Assembly: GCF_002154605.1 (NCBI RefSeq)
Contig: NZ_MUNE01000036.1
Location: 1-51,526, forward strand
Reading direction: 5' to 3'
Origin: Streptomyces milbemycinicus
Lineage (GTDB): Bacteria; Actinomycetota; Actinomycetes; Streptomycetales; Streptomycetaceae
DNA length: 51,526 nt
Part shown: in pieces, positions 41,711 through 49,605 of the stretch
Layout of the letters: the number at the start of each line of letters is the position of its first letter
Position numbering within the stretch: position 1 is the first letter of the stretch
Position numbers and translations under genes: made by a program
The notes under the pieces: model-generated
Database searches by the model: none
Told to the model about the DNA's origin: nothing
What the model saw: only the letters and a program-made list of their open reading frames with translations

Positions 41711-43813
41711 ATGTACGAGCCCGCCGAGCGGGTCCTTTTCGGCGCCGCTTATTACCACGAGTACCAGCCGCACGACCGGCTCAAGGAGGACCTGGACCTG
41801 ATGGCCGAGGCCCGGTTCTCGGTGATCCGGGTCGGGGAGTCCGTGTGGTCGACCTGGGAACCGGAGAACGGCCGGTTCGCGCTGGAGTGGCTGCGCCCGG
41901 TGCTGGACGGCGCGCACGAGCGTGGGATAGGGGTGATCATCGGCACTCCCACCTATGCGGTTCCGCCGTGGCTGGCCAGGCAGTACCCCGAGATCGCGGG
42001 GGAGCGGCGCACCGGGGAGCGGATCCCGTGGGGCCACCGGCAGGAGGTCGACTTCACCCACCCGGCGTTCCGCTTCCACGCCGAGCGAGTCATCCGCAAG
42101 ATCGTGGAGCACTACGCCGACCACCCCGCGGTCGTCGGCTTCCAGGTCGACAATGAGCCGGGCGTGGCGCTTCTGCACAACCACGGGGTCTTCCAGAGGT
42201 TCGTCGACGACCTGCGCCACCGCTACCAGGATGTCGAGACGCTCAACCGGGAGTGGGGCCTGGTCTACTGGTCGCACCGGCTCAGTGACTGGGCTGACCT
42301 GTGGCGCCCCGACGGCAACGCACAGCCGCAGTACGACCTGGCGTGGCGGCGCTTCCAGGCCCGCCAGACCACCGAATTCATCGCCTGGCAGGCCGACCTC
42401 GTACGGGAGTACGCCAGGCCGGGGCAGTTCGTCACCACATGCATCTCCTACGACCGGGTGGCGGCCGAGGACGCCGAACTGACGAAGGCGCTGGATGTCA
42501 CTGCCGGGAACCCGTACTACGCCATGCAGGACGGTCTGGCGCTGCCGGACCGGGACACCGCCCCCCAGGGGTGGGCGAGCCGCGGGACCTGGGCCCTGTA
42601 CCAGAGCGCCGATCGGATGTACGCCTCCCGGCAGGAGCCGTTCCTGGTCACCGAGACCGACGCCCAGGCCATCGGCGGCCCGGAGATGAACTACCCGGCC
42701 TACGACGGCCAGTGGCGCCAGGCGGCGTGGGCACTGATCTCCCGCGGCGCGTCCATGATCGAGTACTGGCACTGGCACACCCTGCACTTCGGCACCGAGA
42801 CCTTCTGGGGCGGGATCCTCCCGCACAGCGGCCGCCCGGGCCGCAGCTACCGGGAACTGGCCCGGCTGGGGGAGGAGCTGGAGACGGCCGGCGGTCTCGT
42901 CGCGGGCCTGCGCCCGGACGCCGACGCGGCCTTCCTCTTCGACCACCCCAGCATGTGGGCGCTGCAGCACCAGCCGCCGCTTTCCACCCCCGACGGCGGT
43001 CCCGACACCGGCTCCTACGGGCGCCTGTTCGGCGCCTTCTACCGCGGCGCCTTCGACGCGGGGCTGCAGGCACGCATCGTCCACCCGGACCAGCTGGAGA
43101 CCGCCGACCTGCCGCCGCTGCTGGTCGCGTCCGGCTACTACATCGCCGAGGATCAGGTCCTGGACCGGCTGCTGGCGTACGCGCAAGCCGGCGGCCATCT
43201 CCTGCTCGGTCCGCGCACCGGCTACGCCGACCACGAGGCCAGGGCGCGTACCGACGTCCAGCCCGCACGCCTGGCCGCAGCGGCCGGCGTTGCTTACGAG
43301 GAGTTCTCCAACCTGGCGTCGGCGCTGCCGGTCACCGGTACGGATGCGATGCCGCTGCCGTCGGCCGCGCGCGCGACGGCCTGGGCCGACGCGTTGTCCC
43401 CCACCGAGGCCGAGGTACTGGCCGCTTACGAACACCCGCACTTCGCCCGGTGGCCCGCGGTGACCACCCACCGTTACGGAGCCGGGCGGATCACCTGCGT
43501 GGGCACCGTCCCGGACCAGAGCCTGGCCCGCGCGCTGTTCCAGTGGGCCGCCACCGGCACGGACCCGTGGCGCCCCGGCCACCCGTCGATCACCTCCACC
43601 GGGGCCACCGCCAGGGACGGCAGCCGGCTGCGCTTCGTGCACAACTGGTCATGGGACCAGACCGCCTTCCCGCTGCCGAGCCCGGTCCGCGATGTCCTCA
43701 CCGGCCGGCGGTACGCGGCCGGCGACACCTTGCCTCTGGGCCCGTGGGACGTGCGGGTGTGCGTCGAGGAAGCCGTGCCGCCGGCCGACCCTGGAGCCGA
43801 CGCGAGCGAGTAG
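41711..43813 (+). CDS. Second GH42 beta-galactosidase
   Basis: The ATG at 41711 (MYEPAERVLFGAAYYHEYQP) lies 8 bases after GTGGAGAA; frames further upstream are IS and permease debris. The product has 700 residues and no signal peptide. The acid/base is in FQVDNEPG (E149) and the nucleophile in VTETDAQ (E315). The YYHEYQP motif replaces the DYNPEQW of the first GH42, so the two are distinct subgroups and not recent duplicates. The middle trimerisation domain and C-terminal beta domain (WDVRVCVEEA) are complete. A permease tail just upstream suggests that it was once the end of an importer operon. Its substrate could be a beta-galactoside or an alpha-L-arabinopyranoside. Confidence 0.9.
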   Translation: MYEPAERVLFGAAYYHEYQPHDRLKEDLDLMAEARFSVIRVGESVWSTWEPENGRFALEWLRPVLDGAHERGIGVIIGTPTYAVPPWLARQYPEIAGERRTGERIPWGHRQEVDFTHPAFRFHAERVIRKIVEHYADHPAVVGFQVDNEPGVALLHNHGVFQRFVDDLRHRYQDVETLNREWGLVYWSHRLSDWADLWRPDGNAQPQYDLAWRRFQARQTTEFIAWQADLVREYARPGQFVTTCISYDRVAAEDAELTKALDVTAGNPYYAMQDGLALPDRDTAPQGWASRGTWALYQSADRMYASRQEPFLVTETDAQAIGGPEMNYPAYDGQWRQAAWALISRGASMIEYWHWHTLHFGTETFWGGILPHSGRPGRSYRELARLGEELETAGGLVAGLRPDADAAFLFDHPSMWALQHQPPLSTPDGGPDTGSYGRLFGAFYRGAFDAGLQARIVHPDQLETADLPPLLVASGYYIAEDQVLDRLLAYAQAGGHLLLGPRTGYADHEARARTDVQPARLAAAAGVAYEEFSNLASALPVTGTDAMPLPSAARATAWADALSPTEAEVLAAYEHPHFARWPAVTTHRYGAGRITCVGTVPDQSLARALFQWAATGTDPWRPGHPSITSTGATARDGSRLRFVHNWSWDQTAFPLPSPVRDVLTGRRYAAGDTLPLGPWDVRVCVEEAVPPADPGADASE

Positions 43814-43824
43814 CCGGAGTGGTC

Positions 43825-43869
43825 GGGCCCCGGTCGCGGCACGGATCGCCGGGGCCACGACCGGGGCCC
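43825..43869. terminator. Bidirectional terminator
   Basis: GGGCCCCGGTCG (43825-43836) pairs perfectly with CGACCGGGGCCC (43858-43869). It lies between the convergent GH42 and alpha/beta hydrolase genes. Confidence 0.8.
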
Positions 43870-44014
43870 TGCCCTTGTCGGCACGGCATCCGCCTGGGCC
43901 ATCAGCGTGGATCATCTGCCGGTGGTCCCGCCACCGGCCGCCCCGCTTCGGCCTCCGGTCCGGGAGCAACCGCACCCCCCGGACCGACGAATGACTGGTC
44001 CAAGGCGAAATCGC

Positions 44015-44941
44015 CTAGGTGAGGGCCGCTTGCCAGGAGGTGCCGTTGCTAGTGGCGTCGCTTTGCAGGCGGTCGCGAGCGGCGGTGTCGCCGTACAGGC
44101 TCCAGCGGAACCAGTCCAGGAAGGTGTTCTTCGTCTGGGCGTAGTACCGGTAGTCCGGGACCAGGTACTGGCCGTGGTCCGCCCCGACGTGAGTGAGGAA
44201 CGCCTTCGGCGCGCGGAGTTCGTTGTACGCCGCGCGCGCCGAGTTGATGTCGCAGGTCCCGTCGTTGCTGCCGTGGATGAACAGCACCTTGGCGGCCAGG
44301 CCTGCCGGGTTGCCCATGTCCACGCAGGCGACCGGAACGGCGGCGACGATGCGGTTGTCCGGCCAGGCGGTGAGCAGGCCGTGGGTGGTCATACCGCCCA
44401 TCGAGTGGCCGGATACGCCGACACCGGCTCGGGTGTCGATGTGCCCGGCGAACGGGTCGCCCGTGGTGTTGTTCAGCGCCAGTGTCCGGGTGAGGACCTC
44501 GGAGACGTCTTTCGACCAGTTGCCGTTGTAGACGCTGCCGATGTTGGTGTTGTCGGAGAACGAGGGAGCGGGGCAGATGAAGCCAGCGGCGGCCAGGTCG
44601 TGGGTCTGCGAGGAGTAGCAGTCGGAGTTGCACCCCATGCCGTGGCTCCACTCGGCGATGGGGAAGACGCCGCCTGCGATGGGCGCGTTCGGGATGGGGT
44701 TGCCGCCCGGGTTGCCGGTGGCGGCCGGGTAGAAGATCTTGGTGAGGAGCTGGCGTCCGCCGCGGGACCAGTTGAACTGGCGCACGCCGATGGCGAACTG
44801 CGCGGTGGGCCCTTGCCGCGGTGAGGACATCCGGGGTGTCAGCAGGGTGCCGGCGGCCGCGCTGCTGCCGAGCAGGGACATGCCCACGCCCGTCGCCGCT
44901 GCCGCGCCGAGGCCCAGTAAGGTACGCCGTCGCACTGACAT
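44015..44941 (-). CDS. Tat-exported alpha/beta hydrolase (polyester/lipase-like)
   Basis: The ATG at 44941 follows AAGGAG and opens 308 residues. The leader SVRRRTLLGLGAAAATGVGM is of the twin-arginine type. The alpha/beta-hydrolase core shows the nucleophile elbow GVSGHSMGG (S180), an acid in HGSNDGTCD (D227) and a histidine in GADHGQY (H256). FPIAEWSHGMGCNSDCYSSQ probably forms the oxyanion-hole region. The layout resembles bacterial cutinase-like, PET-hydrolase-like and chlorophyllase-like esterases, so a role in cutting plant cutin or acyl/feruloyl esters is possible. The exact substrate is unknown. Confidence 0.85.
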   Translation of the reverse strand: MSVRRRTLLGLGAAAATGVGMSLLGSSAAAGTLLTPRMSSPRQGPTAQFAIGVRQFNWSRGGRQLLTKIFYPAATGNPGGNPIPNAPIAGGVFPIAEWSHGMGCNSDCYSSQTHDLAAAGFICPAPSFSDNTNIGSVYNGNWSKDVSEVLTRTLALNNTTGDPFAGHIDTRAGVGVSGHSMGGMTTHGLLTAWPDNRIVAAVPVACVDMGNPAGLAAKVLFIHGSNDGTCDINSARAAYNELRAPKAFLTHVGADHGQYLVPDYRYYAQTKNTFLDWFRWSLYGDTAARDRLQSDATSNGTSWQAALT

Positions 44942-45020
44942 TGATGACTCCTTGTTGCTGTGGGGGTGAGGCGGGCCGCACAGACGCGGTGCATCAGCGT
45001 GGTGGGTCCCGCGGTGTTGT

Positions 45021-45064
45021 TTTCATGGGGCCGGGCCGTCAGCTCGGTCCCCGGCCCCATGAAA
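45021..45064 (-). terminator. Terminator after GH62
   Basis: A 15-bp perfect stem (TTTCATGGGGCCGGG and its complement) with a 14-base loop begins 16 bases after the GH62 stop. Confidence 0.85.
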
Positions 45065-45079
45065 GAGGGGCCGGGACGC

Positions 45080-46165
45080 TCAGCAGCTGTTGTTGGTCTG
45101 GGTGAGCAGGCCCAGGCGATAGGGGAGCTGGGAGTAGTCGCCGCTCGAAGAGGGATCCCTGCCCTGGTAGAGGAACTGCAGGCGGCACCCGTTGATGGTC
45201 ATGGTCTGGTCGTTGCCGGTGCGGATCAGTTCTCCGTGGCTGATGTCCTTGGTCCAGACGCCGGAGGGGAAGGTCACGTTGTTGGCACGGGCGAAGGGAT
45301 TGGATTCGCCGGCCGCGAGCGGCTGCCACTGGCCGTTGAGGCCGCCTGCGGTGAAGGAGCGGTAGTAGCGGTTTCCGTCGCTGCCGATGGCTTCCATCAT
45401 CAGCAGGTAGGTGTTGGTGTCCTGTACGCGGTAGACGGCTTCACCCTCGAACAGGGCGAACTGCGAGTCCTGTAGGACGACCTTGTTGTTGCCGAAGCCG
45501 TTCGGGAAGTTGCCGACGGTGGTCTCCGACCGGTACAGCTTGCCGTCGTCGCCCGAGGAGAACAGGTAGCACATGCTGTTGTCGCAGATGACCCAGTAGT
45601 CGAGCCCACCGCCGAAGTCGCTGGTCTGGAAGTCCTTGGATGCGGACCAACTCCACGGGTTTCCTGGGTCGTTGCTGGTGGAGTACGACGGGCGGCCGGT
45701 CTGGTAGACGAGATACCACTGGTTCTTCGGCGCGAAGTAGAACACCTGCGGTGCGGCGCGGTAGCCGGTGCCGATATTGGGGTTGGTGTCAAGGTAGGTG
45801 AGCGGCGCCGAGGAAGCCTGCGACCAGTCGGAGAAGCTCGTGTAGGCCATACTCCAGCCACCCGATTTGTTCGCGGTCGTCATGAAGACGTGCCACTTGC
45901 TGTTCGCGTACACCACCGACGGGTCCTTGACCGCGACGACGTTATGGCTCGCGTCGGGCTTGGGGGCGATCAACTGGCCGCTGGAGGACCACTGGAAACT
46001 GTTGGGTAGCGCCTGAATGCCGGCTGCGGGGGTCCGCGATGCGGGGGTGGCTCCGGAAGCGGGGGTGGCTCCGGAAGGGGAGGCGAACAGCGCCATCGCC
46101 AGCCCGAGCAGCAGAGTTACGGCAGCGCGAACGTATCGCGAGCGCGGTCGGCGTCCTGGATGCAT
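45080..46165 (-). CDS. Secreted GH62 alpha-L-arabinofuranosidase
   Basis: The ATG at 46165 gives 361 residues with a Sec leader (AAVTLLLGLAMALFASPSGA) and a short Pro/Thr/Ala linker of near repeats. The catalytic five-blade propeller starts LPNSFQWSSSGQLIAPKPDA. The conserved acids are in VVAVKDPSVVY (D81), GGLDYWVICDN (D189) and LFEGEAVYR (E242). No binding module is attached. GH62 enzymes remove arabinose from arabinoxylan. It is transcribed alone, with a terminator behind and a long upstream region. Confidence 0.93.
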   Translation of the reverse strand: MHPGRRPRSRYVRAAVTLLLGLAMALFASPSGATPASGATPASRTPAAGIQALPNSFQWSSSGQLIAPKPDASHNVVAVKDPSVVYANSKWHVFMTTANKSGGWSMAYTSFSDWSQASSAPLTYLDTNPNIGTGYRAAPQVFYFAPKNQWYLVYQTGRPSYSTSNDPGNPWSWSASKDFQTSDFGGGLDYWVICDNSMCYLFSSGDDGKLYRSETTVGNFPNGFGNNKVVLQDSQFALFEGEAVYRVQDTNTYLLMMEAIGSDGNRYYRSFTAGGLNGQWQPLAAGESNPFARANNVTFPSGVWTKDISHGELIRTGNDQTMTINGCRLQFLYQGRDPSSSGDYSQLPYRLGLLTQTNNSC

Positions 46166-46548
46166 GAAAGCTCCATGGGGTCGGCCGGAGGCCCGTCACA
46201 TGAATGTCGCGTGTGTCCTCGGAAACCAGCATGGCGGCAACGCGTGGGGGCCTTACCGGTACGGATGGTGCGGGTGCTGTCGTGGGCGATCTGCAGGGGG
46301 TACTCGATATTCAGACAGGAAGCGGTGACAGGTGGCCTCCAGGGAGCGTCAATACCTTGGCGCGCCCAATCCGGCCCCCGGCCCGGTGACCTGGTAAACG
46401 AAATATCGCGCGGTCGGCGAGGCGTGGCCGGCCGGGAAGACGCGCCTGTTGATCGTCATGACATGACCTTCCGACGGCATGTTGGGGCGGGGAGCGCAAA
46501 AACGGGAGGGCGGCAAGAGGCGCCGATACATCCCATGACCTCTCTAGG

Positions 46549-46562
46549 GGTCCCATGGGACC
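46549..46562. promoter_or_regulatory. Perfect palindrome GGTCCCATGGGACC, possible operator
   Basis: The 14-bp palindrome lies about 385 bases upstream of GH62. It differs from the other LacI-type boxes in this window. A regulatory role is a guess from symmetry and position only. Confidence 0.35.
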
Positions 46563-47004
46563 TTGGAAGCTGTCAAGGGGCTTGACGTCGAGTGATGCAG
46601 GGGTTTGTCGCGTCATTCGGGACAACAATCCTGCGGTGTGGCGGCGGCAGAGGAGGTCAAACATCACATCACGTTGACGAGTCCGCCCTGTGGGAGCAAC
46701 TCCGGTCGGCGGTTTCGTCGCGATTGCTACGCGAGTCCGGTGCGAGGTATTGACACTCTTCAGTGCTGCTCTACCATCCATCGTTGTCCGATAGTTCGGT
46801 CTTGGTTCGAGATGTCGAACGCCTTGATTTCTGTGCCTCGCGGCATCCGCTGGGCACTTGTTGCAGCTCGGCTTCGCGCGATATGTCATGTTCGCGAAAT
46901 CCGCAAGAGGGAGGGGGCCGTGCGTCCGGGTCCGCGCGGCCCGCCGCCGGGCAGACGGTGCTCGCCGACTCGGGGCCGGCCCGGGTCCGTGTGGGGCGGC
47001 GCTG

Positions 47005-47112
47005 CGTCACAGTCAGGTTGCTCCCGAGCTGCAGGCGCAGCGAGACGGGACCCCGCGCGTGGCGCACCACGTTTCCGATGAGCTCACTGACGAGGAGTTC
47101 GACGTTCATCAC
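47005..47112 (-). pseudogene. Fragment of an RsbW-like ATP-binding (HATPase_c) protein
   Basis: NVELLVSELIGNVVRHARGP matches the N-box of Streptomyces anti-sigma-factor-like kinases (LLVSELVTNVVRHA). The strands after SLRLQL and the G-box are missing, and the upstream part of the domain is also absent. Confidence 0.55.
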
Positions 47113-47140
47113 ATGGTCATCACCCGCCCGGGACGGCCGC

Positions 47141-47175
47141 GGGACGGCGCCGGCTCCCGCCGCCGGCGCCGTCCC
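47141..47175 (-). terminator. Terminator after the GH141-like gene
   Basis: A 13-bp perfect stem (GGGACGGCGCCGG and its complement) with a 9-base loop lies about 96 bases beyond the stop at 47271. Confidence 0.7.
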
Positions 47176-47270
47176 GCAGGTCCCTCGCCGCTCTCAGCCT
47201 GTCCGCCTCACGTCACCGTCGAGGCATGTGCATCGATACCCGACTGGGCGAGGGCGCCGTCGACGTGGGT

Positions 47271-49565
47271 TCATCGCTGCCGTACGAGCGACTTCGACTC
47301 GGCGGAGGCGTGTCCCTGCGCGTCCACGATGTAGAGGTGATAGTCACCGACCGATGGCGGAACCTTGATGGTCGTCGCGGTTCCCCTCGCCTTGGTCATG
47401 GTGGGGCCGACGGCGAACGTCGTCGTACCGGAAGGAGCCAGCCAGAGAGTTTTGCTCCCGTCACCGGCGCTTCGGACGGGAATGGACGACACGCCCTTGC
47501 CGACAAACGTGCTGGCCGGCAGGACGTAGTCCTGCAGGGCCAGTCTGCTCCGGGGGACGATGTCCTTGTAGGCGTCCTCCAGGCCTGCGTTCACGGCGAT
47601 GCTGTACGCCTGTGACGGCCACACGTTGTCCGCGTACGCGCGCACGTCCTGGATGGTGCTGTTCGGGACGTTCTTGTCGGCGATCTTGTTGATCGTGCCG
47701 TAGGTGTTGGTGATGCTCAGGTCGTGCTGCCGGCCCCACGTGCCGGAGTTGATGGCGTAGTTGACATTCGGGTCCAGGTGGAGCACGTTGTCGTGGTAAT
47801 TGATGTAGGCGGAGCCTTCATCGGGGTGGAGTCCGTACTTGTGGCCGGCCGGAACGCCCTGGATGTAGTTGTTGTTGATCTCGGTTCCCGGCTGGCTGCC
47901 CAACGTGTAGATGGGAGCGGAGTCGCCGAGCACCTGCATCGTGTCGATGATCTGGTTGTGGCTGATGGTGTTGTTCTTCGACGTGGTGGTCGGCACGCCG
48001 GGGCGGACCGAGTTTGCCGAACCGTCGAAGTTCCACCATCCCCAGCCGAGCGTGATGCCCGCCCAGGGTGTCTTCTCGATCTGGTTGTGCCGCACGGACA
48101 GGGAATCGGCGAAGTATGCCGATACGGCGCTGGACCCCTGGAACAGCACCGCACTGTCGTAGAGGTAGTTGTCCGTTATCGAGATGTTCTTGCAGACTCC
48201 CTCGACGTTTGCCGGGTACTTCTCGCCGTTTGCCGAGGTGTGGTCCCCGATGTACACATGCTGGGGATGCCCCACGGTGACGGCGGATCCGGCTATGTCG
48301 TTGGTGTGGTTGCCGATCAACTGCGTGTCCGTCACGTCGTTGACCATGTTGATTCCGTCAGCGCCGGTGTGCTGCACCGTGTTGCGTCGCAGGATGATCC
48401 CGTCGGCGTTCTCGATCTGTATGATCCCCGGCGGCAGGTCGACGTTGCGGTAGGAGTAGGCGTGGAAGTTCTCCTTCGCGTACACGAGTGAGCTCGCGTT
48501 TCCCTGCTGGCCCTGTCTGAACACGGAGCCCGCCACGTTGACCAGGTTCCAGTCGGAGTGCTCGACGGTGAGCCCGGAGAAGGTGATGTTCCGCGCGTGG
48601 TCGGTGGTGGACGTTCCTGCGATCCTGATGAGAGTGGACAGCTTGTTCGGCGAGAAGACCTGCGCGGTCGTCATGTCCTCGGAGTCGGACTTGTAGTAGT
48701 ACAGCCGGTGATTCGTCTTGTCGAAGTAGAACTCGCCCGGCTGGTCCAGGAACTCGTACGCGTTCATGAAGGTGTGGGTGCCGTCGGCTTTGAAGTGGCC
48801 GTTCGGCGGGCCCTGGGCGATGGCCGCGCCCGGCTGCTGGAAGAGAGCCACGCGATTGGCGCCGTCCGAGCTCGTGGTGATCTTGCGGACTCCCACGATG
48901 GCCGTGGTCCAGGTCGTCGCGGACTTGATTTCGACGTCGTCCTGGTTGAGGGCGACGGCAGGCAGATCCGAGAGGCTGTACTTGGCTCCGTCGCACTGCG
49001 AACCGGACTCCCAGGCCCAGGGAGCCTGGCCGGCCGTGACGGTGTAGGTGCCGTAGCATCCGGCCGAGCTGACCGTCTTCGAAGCCATGTGGGCCCGCTT
49101 GCCGTTGACGTAGAGCGCGCGGAGCTTGTCGTCGCGGTTCAGCCGAGCCTGCCAGATGTTCCCGCTGTGCTGAGTCCAGCCGGTCACCTGAACGCCTCCG
49201 TTCAGGACCGGCTTCTCGCCCCGGTAGGCGGCGTACACGACACGGTGGCCGTTGGTTCCGGAATCGGCCGGTGTGAAGTTGATCGTGCTGCTCACCGGGT
49301 AGTTTCCGCCGCGGAGATATACGTGGATGTCTCCGTTCATGTTGTTGTTGACCGTGCGCACGACGTCCCGCGCGTGCCGCAGGGTCTTGAACGGCGCCGT
49401 GATCGTGCCGGGGTTGGCGTCGTCACCGTCGGGGGCGACGTAGTACGTCGCCTGAGTCGCGGCCGAGGCCGGGGTCGGTGCCGTGAGGGATGTCAGCGGC
49501 ACAGCGGCGACCGTCATCGCAAGCGCTGCCGACAACGTGCGGACGGTGGAGGTGACTGGCTTCAT
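47271..49565 (-). CDS. Secreted right-handed beta-helix enzyme, GH141-like
   Basis: The ATG at 49565 opens 764 residues with a Sec leader (LSAALAMTVAAVPLTSLTAP). The mature start ATYYVAPDGDDANPGTITAP, then FKTLRHARDVVRT, is the typical cap of beta-helix glycoside hydrolases. GGVQVTGWTQHSGNIWQARL and the following LYVNGKRAHMA are seen in GH141 and related proteins. The helix coils carry repeated Asn/Gly turns (ITDNYLYDSAVLF, ISHNQIIDTMQVLG). A C-terminal beta domain (KTLWLAPSGTTTFAVGPTMT) closes the protein. GH141 members include alpha-L-fucosidases and xylanases, so activity on plant side chains is plausible. The gene starts 40 bases after the preceding stop, so it shares a transcript with the unassigned gene upstream. 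Confidence 0.75.
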   Translation of the reverse strand: MKPVTSTVRTLSAALAMTVAAVPLTSLTAPTPASAATQATYYVAPDGDDANPGTITAPFKTLRHARDVVRTVNNNMNGDIHVYLRGGNYPVSSTINFTPADSGTNGHRVVYAAYRGEKPVLNGGVQVTGWTQHSGNIWQARLNRDDKLRALYVNGKRAHMASKTVSSAGCYGTYTVTAGQAPWAWESGSQCDGAKYSLSDLPAVALNQDDVEIKSATTWTTAIVGVRKITTSSDGANRVALFQQPGAAIAQGPPNGHFKADGTHTFMNAYEFLDQPGEFYFDKTNHRLYYYKSDSEDMTTAQVFSPNKLSTLIRIAGTSTTDHARNITFSGLTVEHSDWNLVNVAGSVFRQGQQGNASSLVYAKENFHAYSYRNVDLPPGIIQIENADGIILRRNTVQHTGADGINMVNDVTDTQLIGNHTNDIAGSAVTVGHPQHVYIGDHTSANGEKYPANVEGVCKNISITDNYLYDSAVLFQGSSAVSAYFADSLSVRHNQIEKTPWAGITLGWGWWNFDGSANSVRPGVPTTTSKNNTISHNQIIDTMQVLGDSAPIYTLGSQPGTEINNNYIQGVPAGHKYGLHPDEGSAYINYHDNVLHLDPNVNYAINSGTWGRQHDLSITNTYGTINKIADKNVPNSTIQDVRAYADNVWPSQAYSIAVNAGLEDAYKDIVPRSRLALQDYVLPASTFVGKGVSSIPVRSAGDGSKTLWLAPSGTTTFAVGPTMTKARGTATTIKVPPSVGDYHLYIVDAQGHASAESKSLVRQR

Positions 49566-49605
49566 CGGCTGTTCCTCGTGCTGGTTCGGGCGGTCGGGCA
49601 GGCGT

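Larger units (their letters stand above)
46166..47270. other. Long non-coding stretch with one palindrome and a kinase-like scrap
   Basis: No intact gene is visible over 1.1 kb. A perfect 14-bp palindrome GGTCCCATGGGACC lies at 46549-46562. On the minus strand 47005-47112 reads MMNVELLVSELIGNVVRHAR and then GPVSLRLQLGSNLTVT, a piece of the ATP-binding domain of RsbW/SpoIIAB-like anti-sigma kinases, cut off on both sides. The remainder, including an AT-richer part at 46600-46900, shows no recognisable coding signal. Confidence 0.5.

Noticed and set aside
41603..43642. Minus-strand 679-residue frame opposite the second GH42
   Set aside because: It is antisense to GH42; the product is repetitive Val/Gly/Arg-rich without domains.
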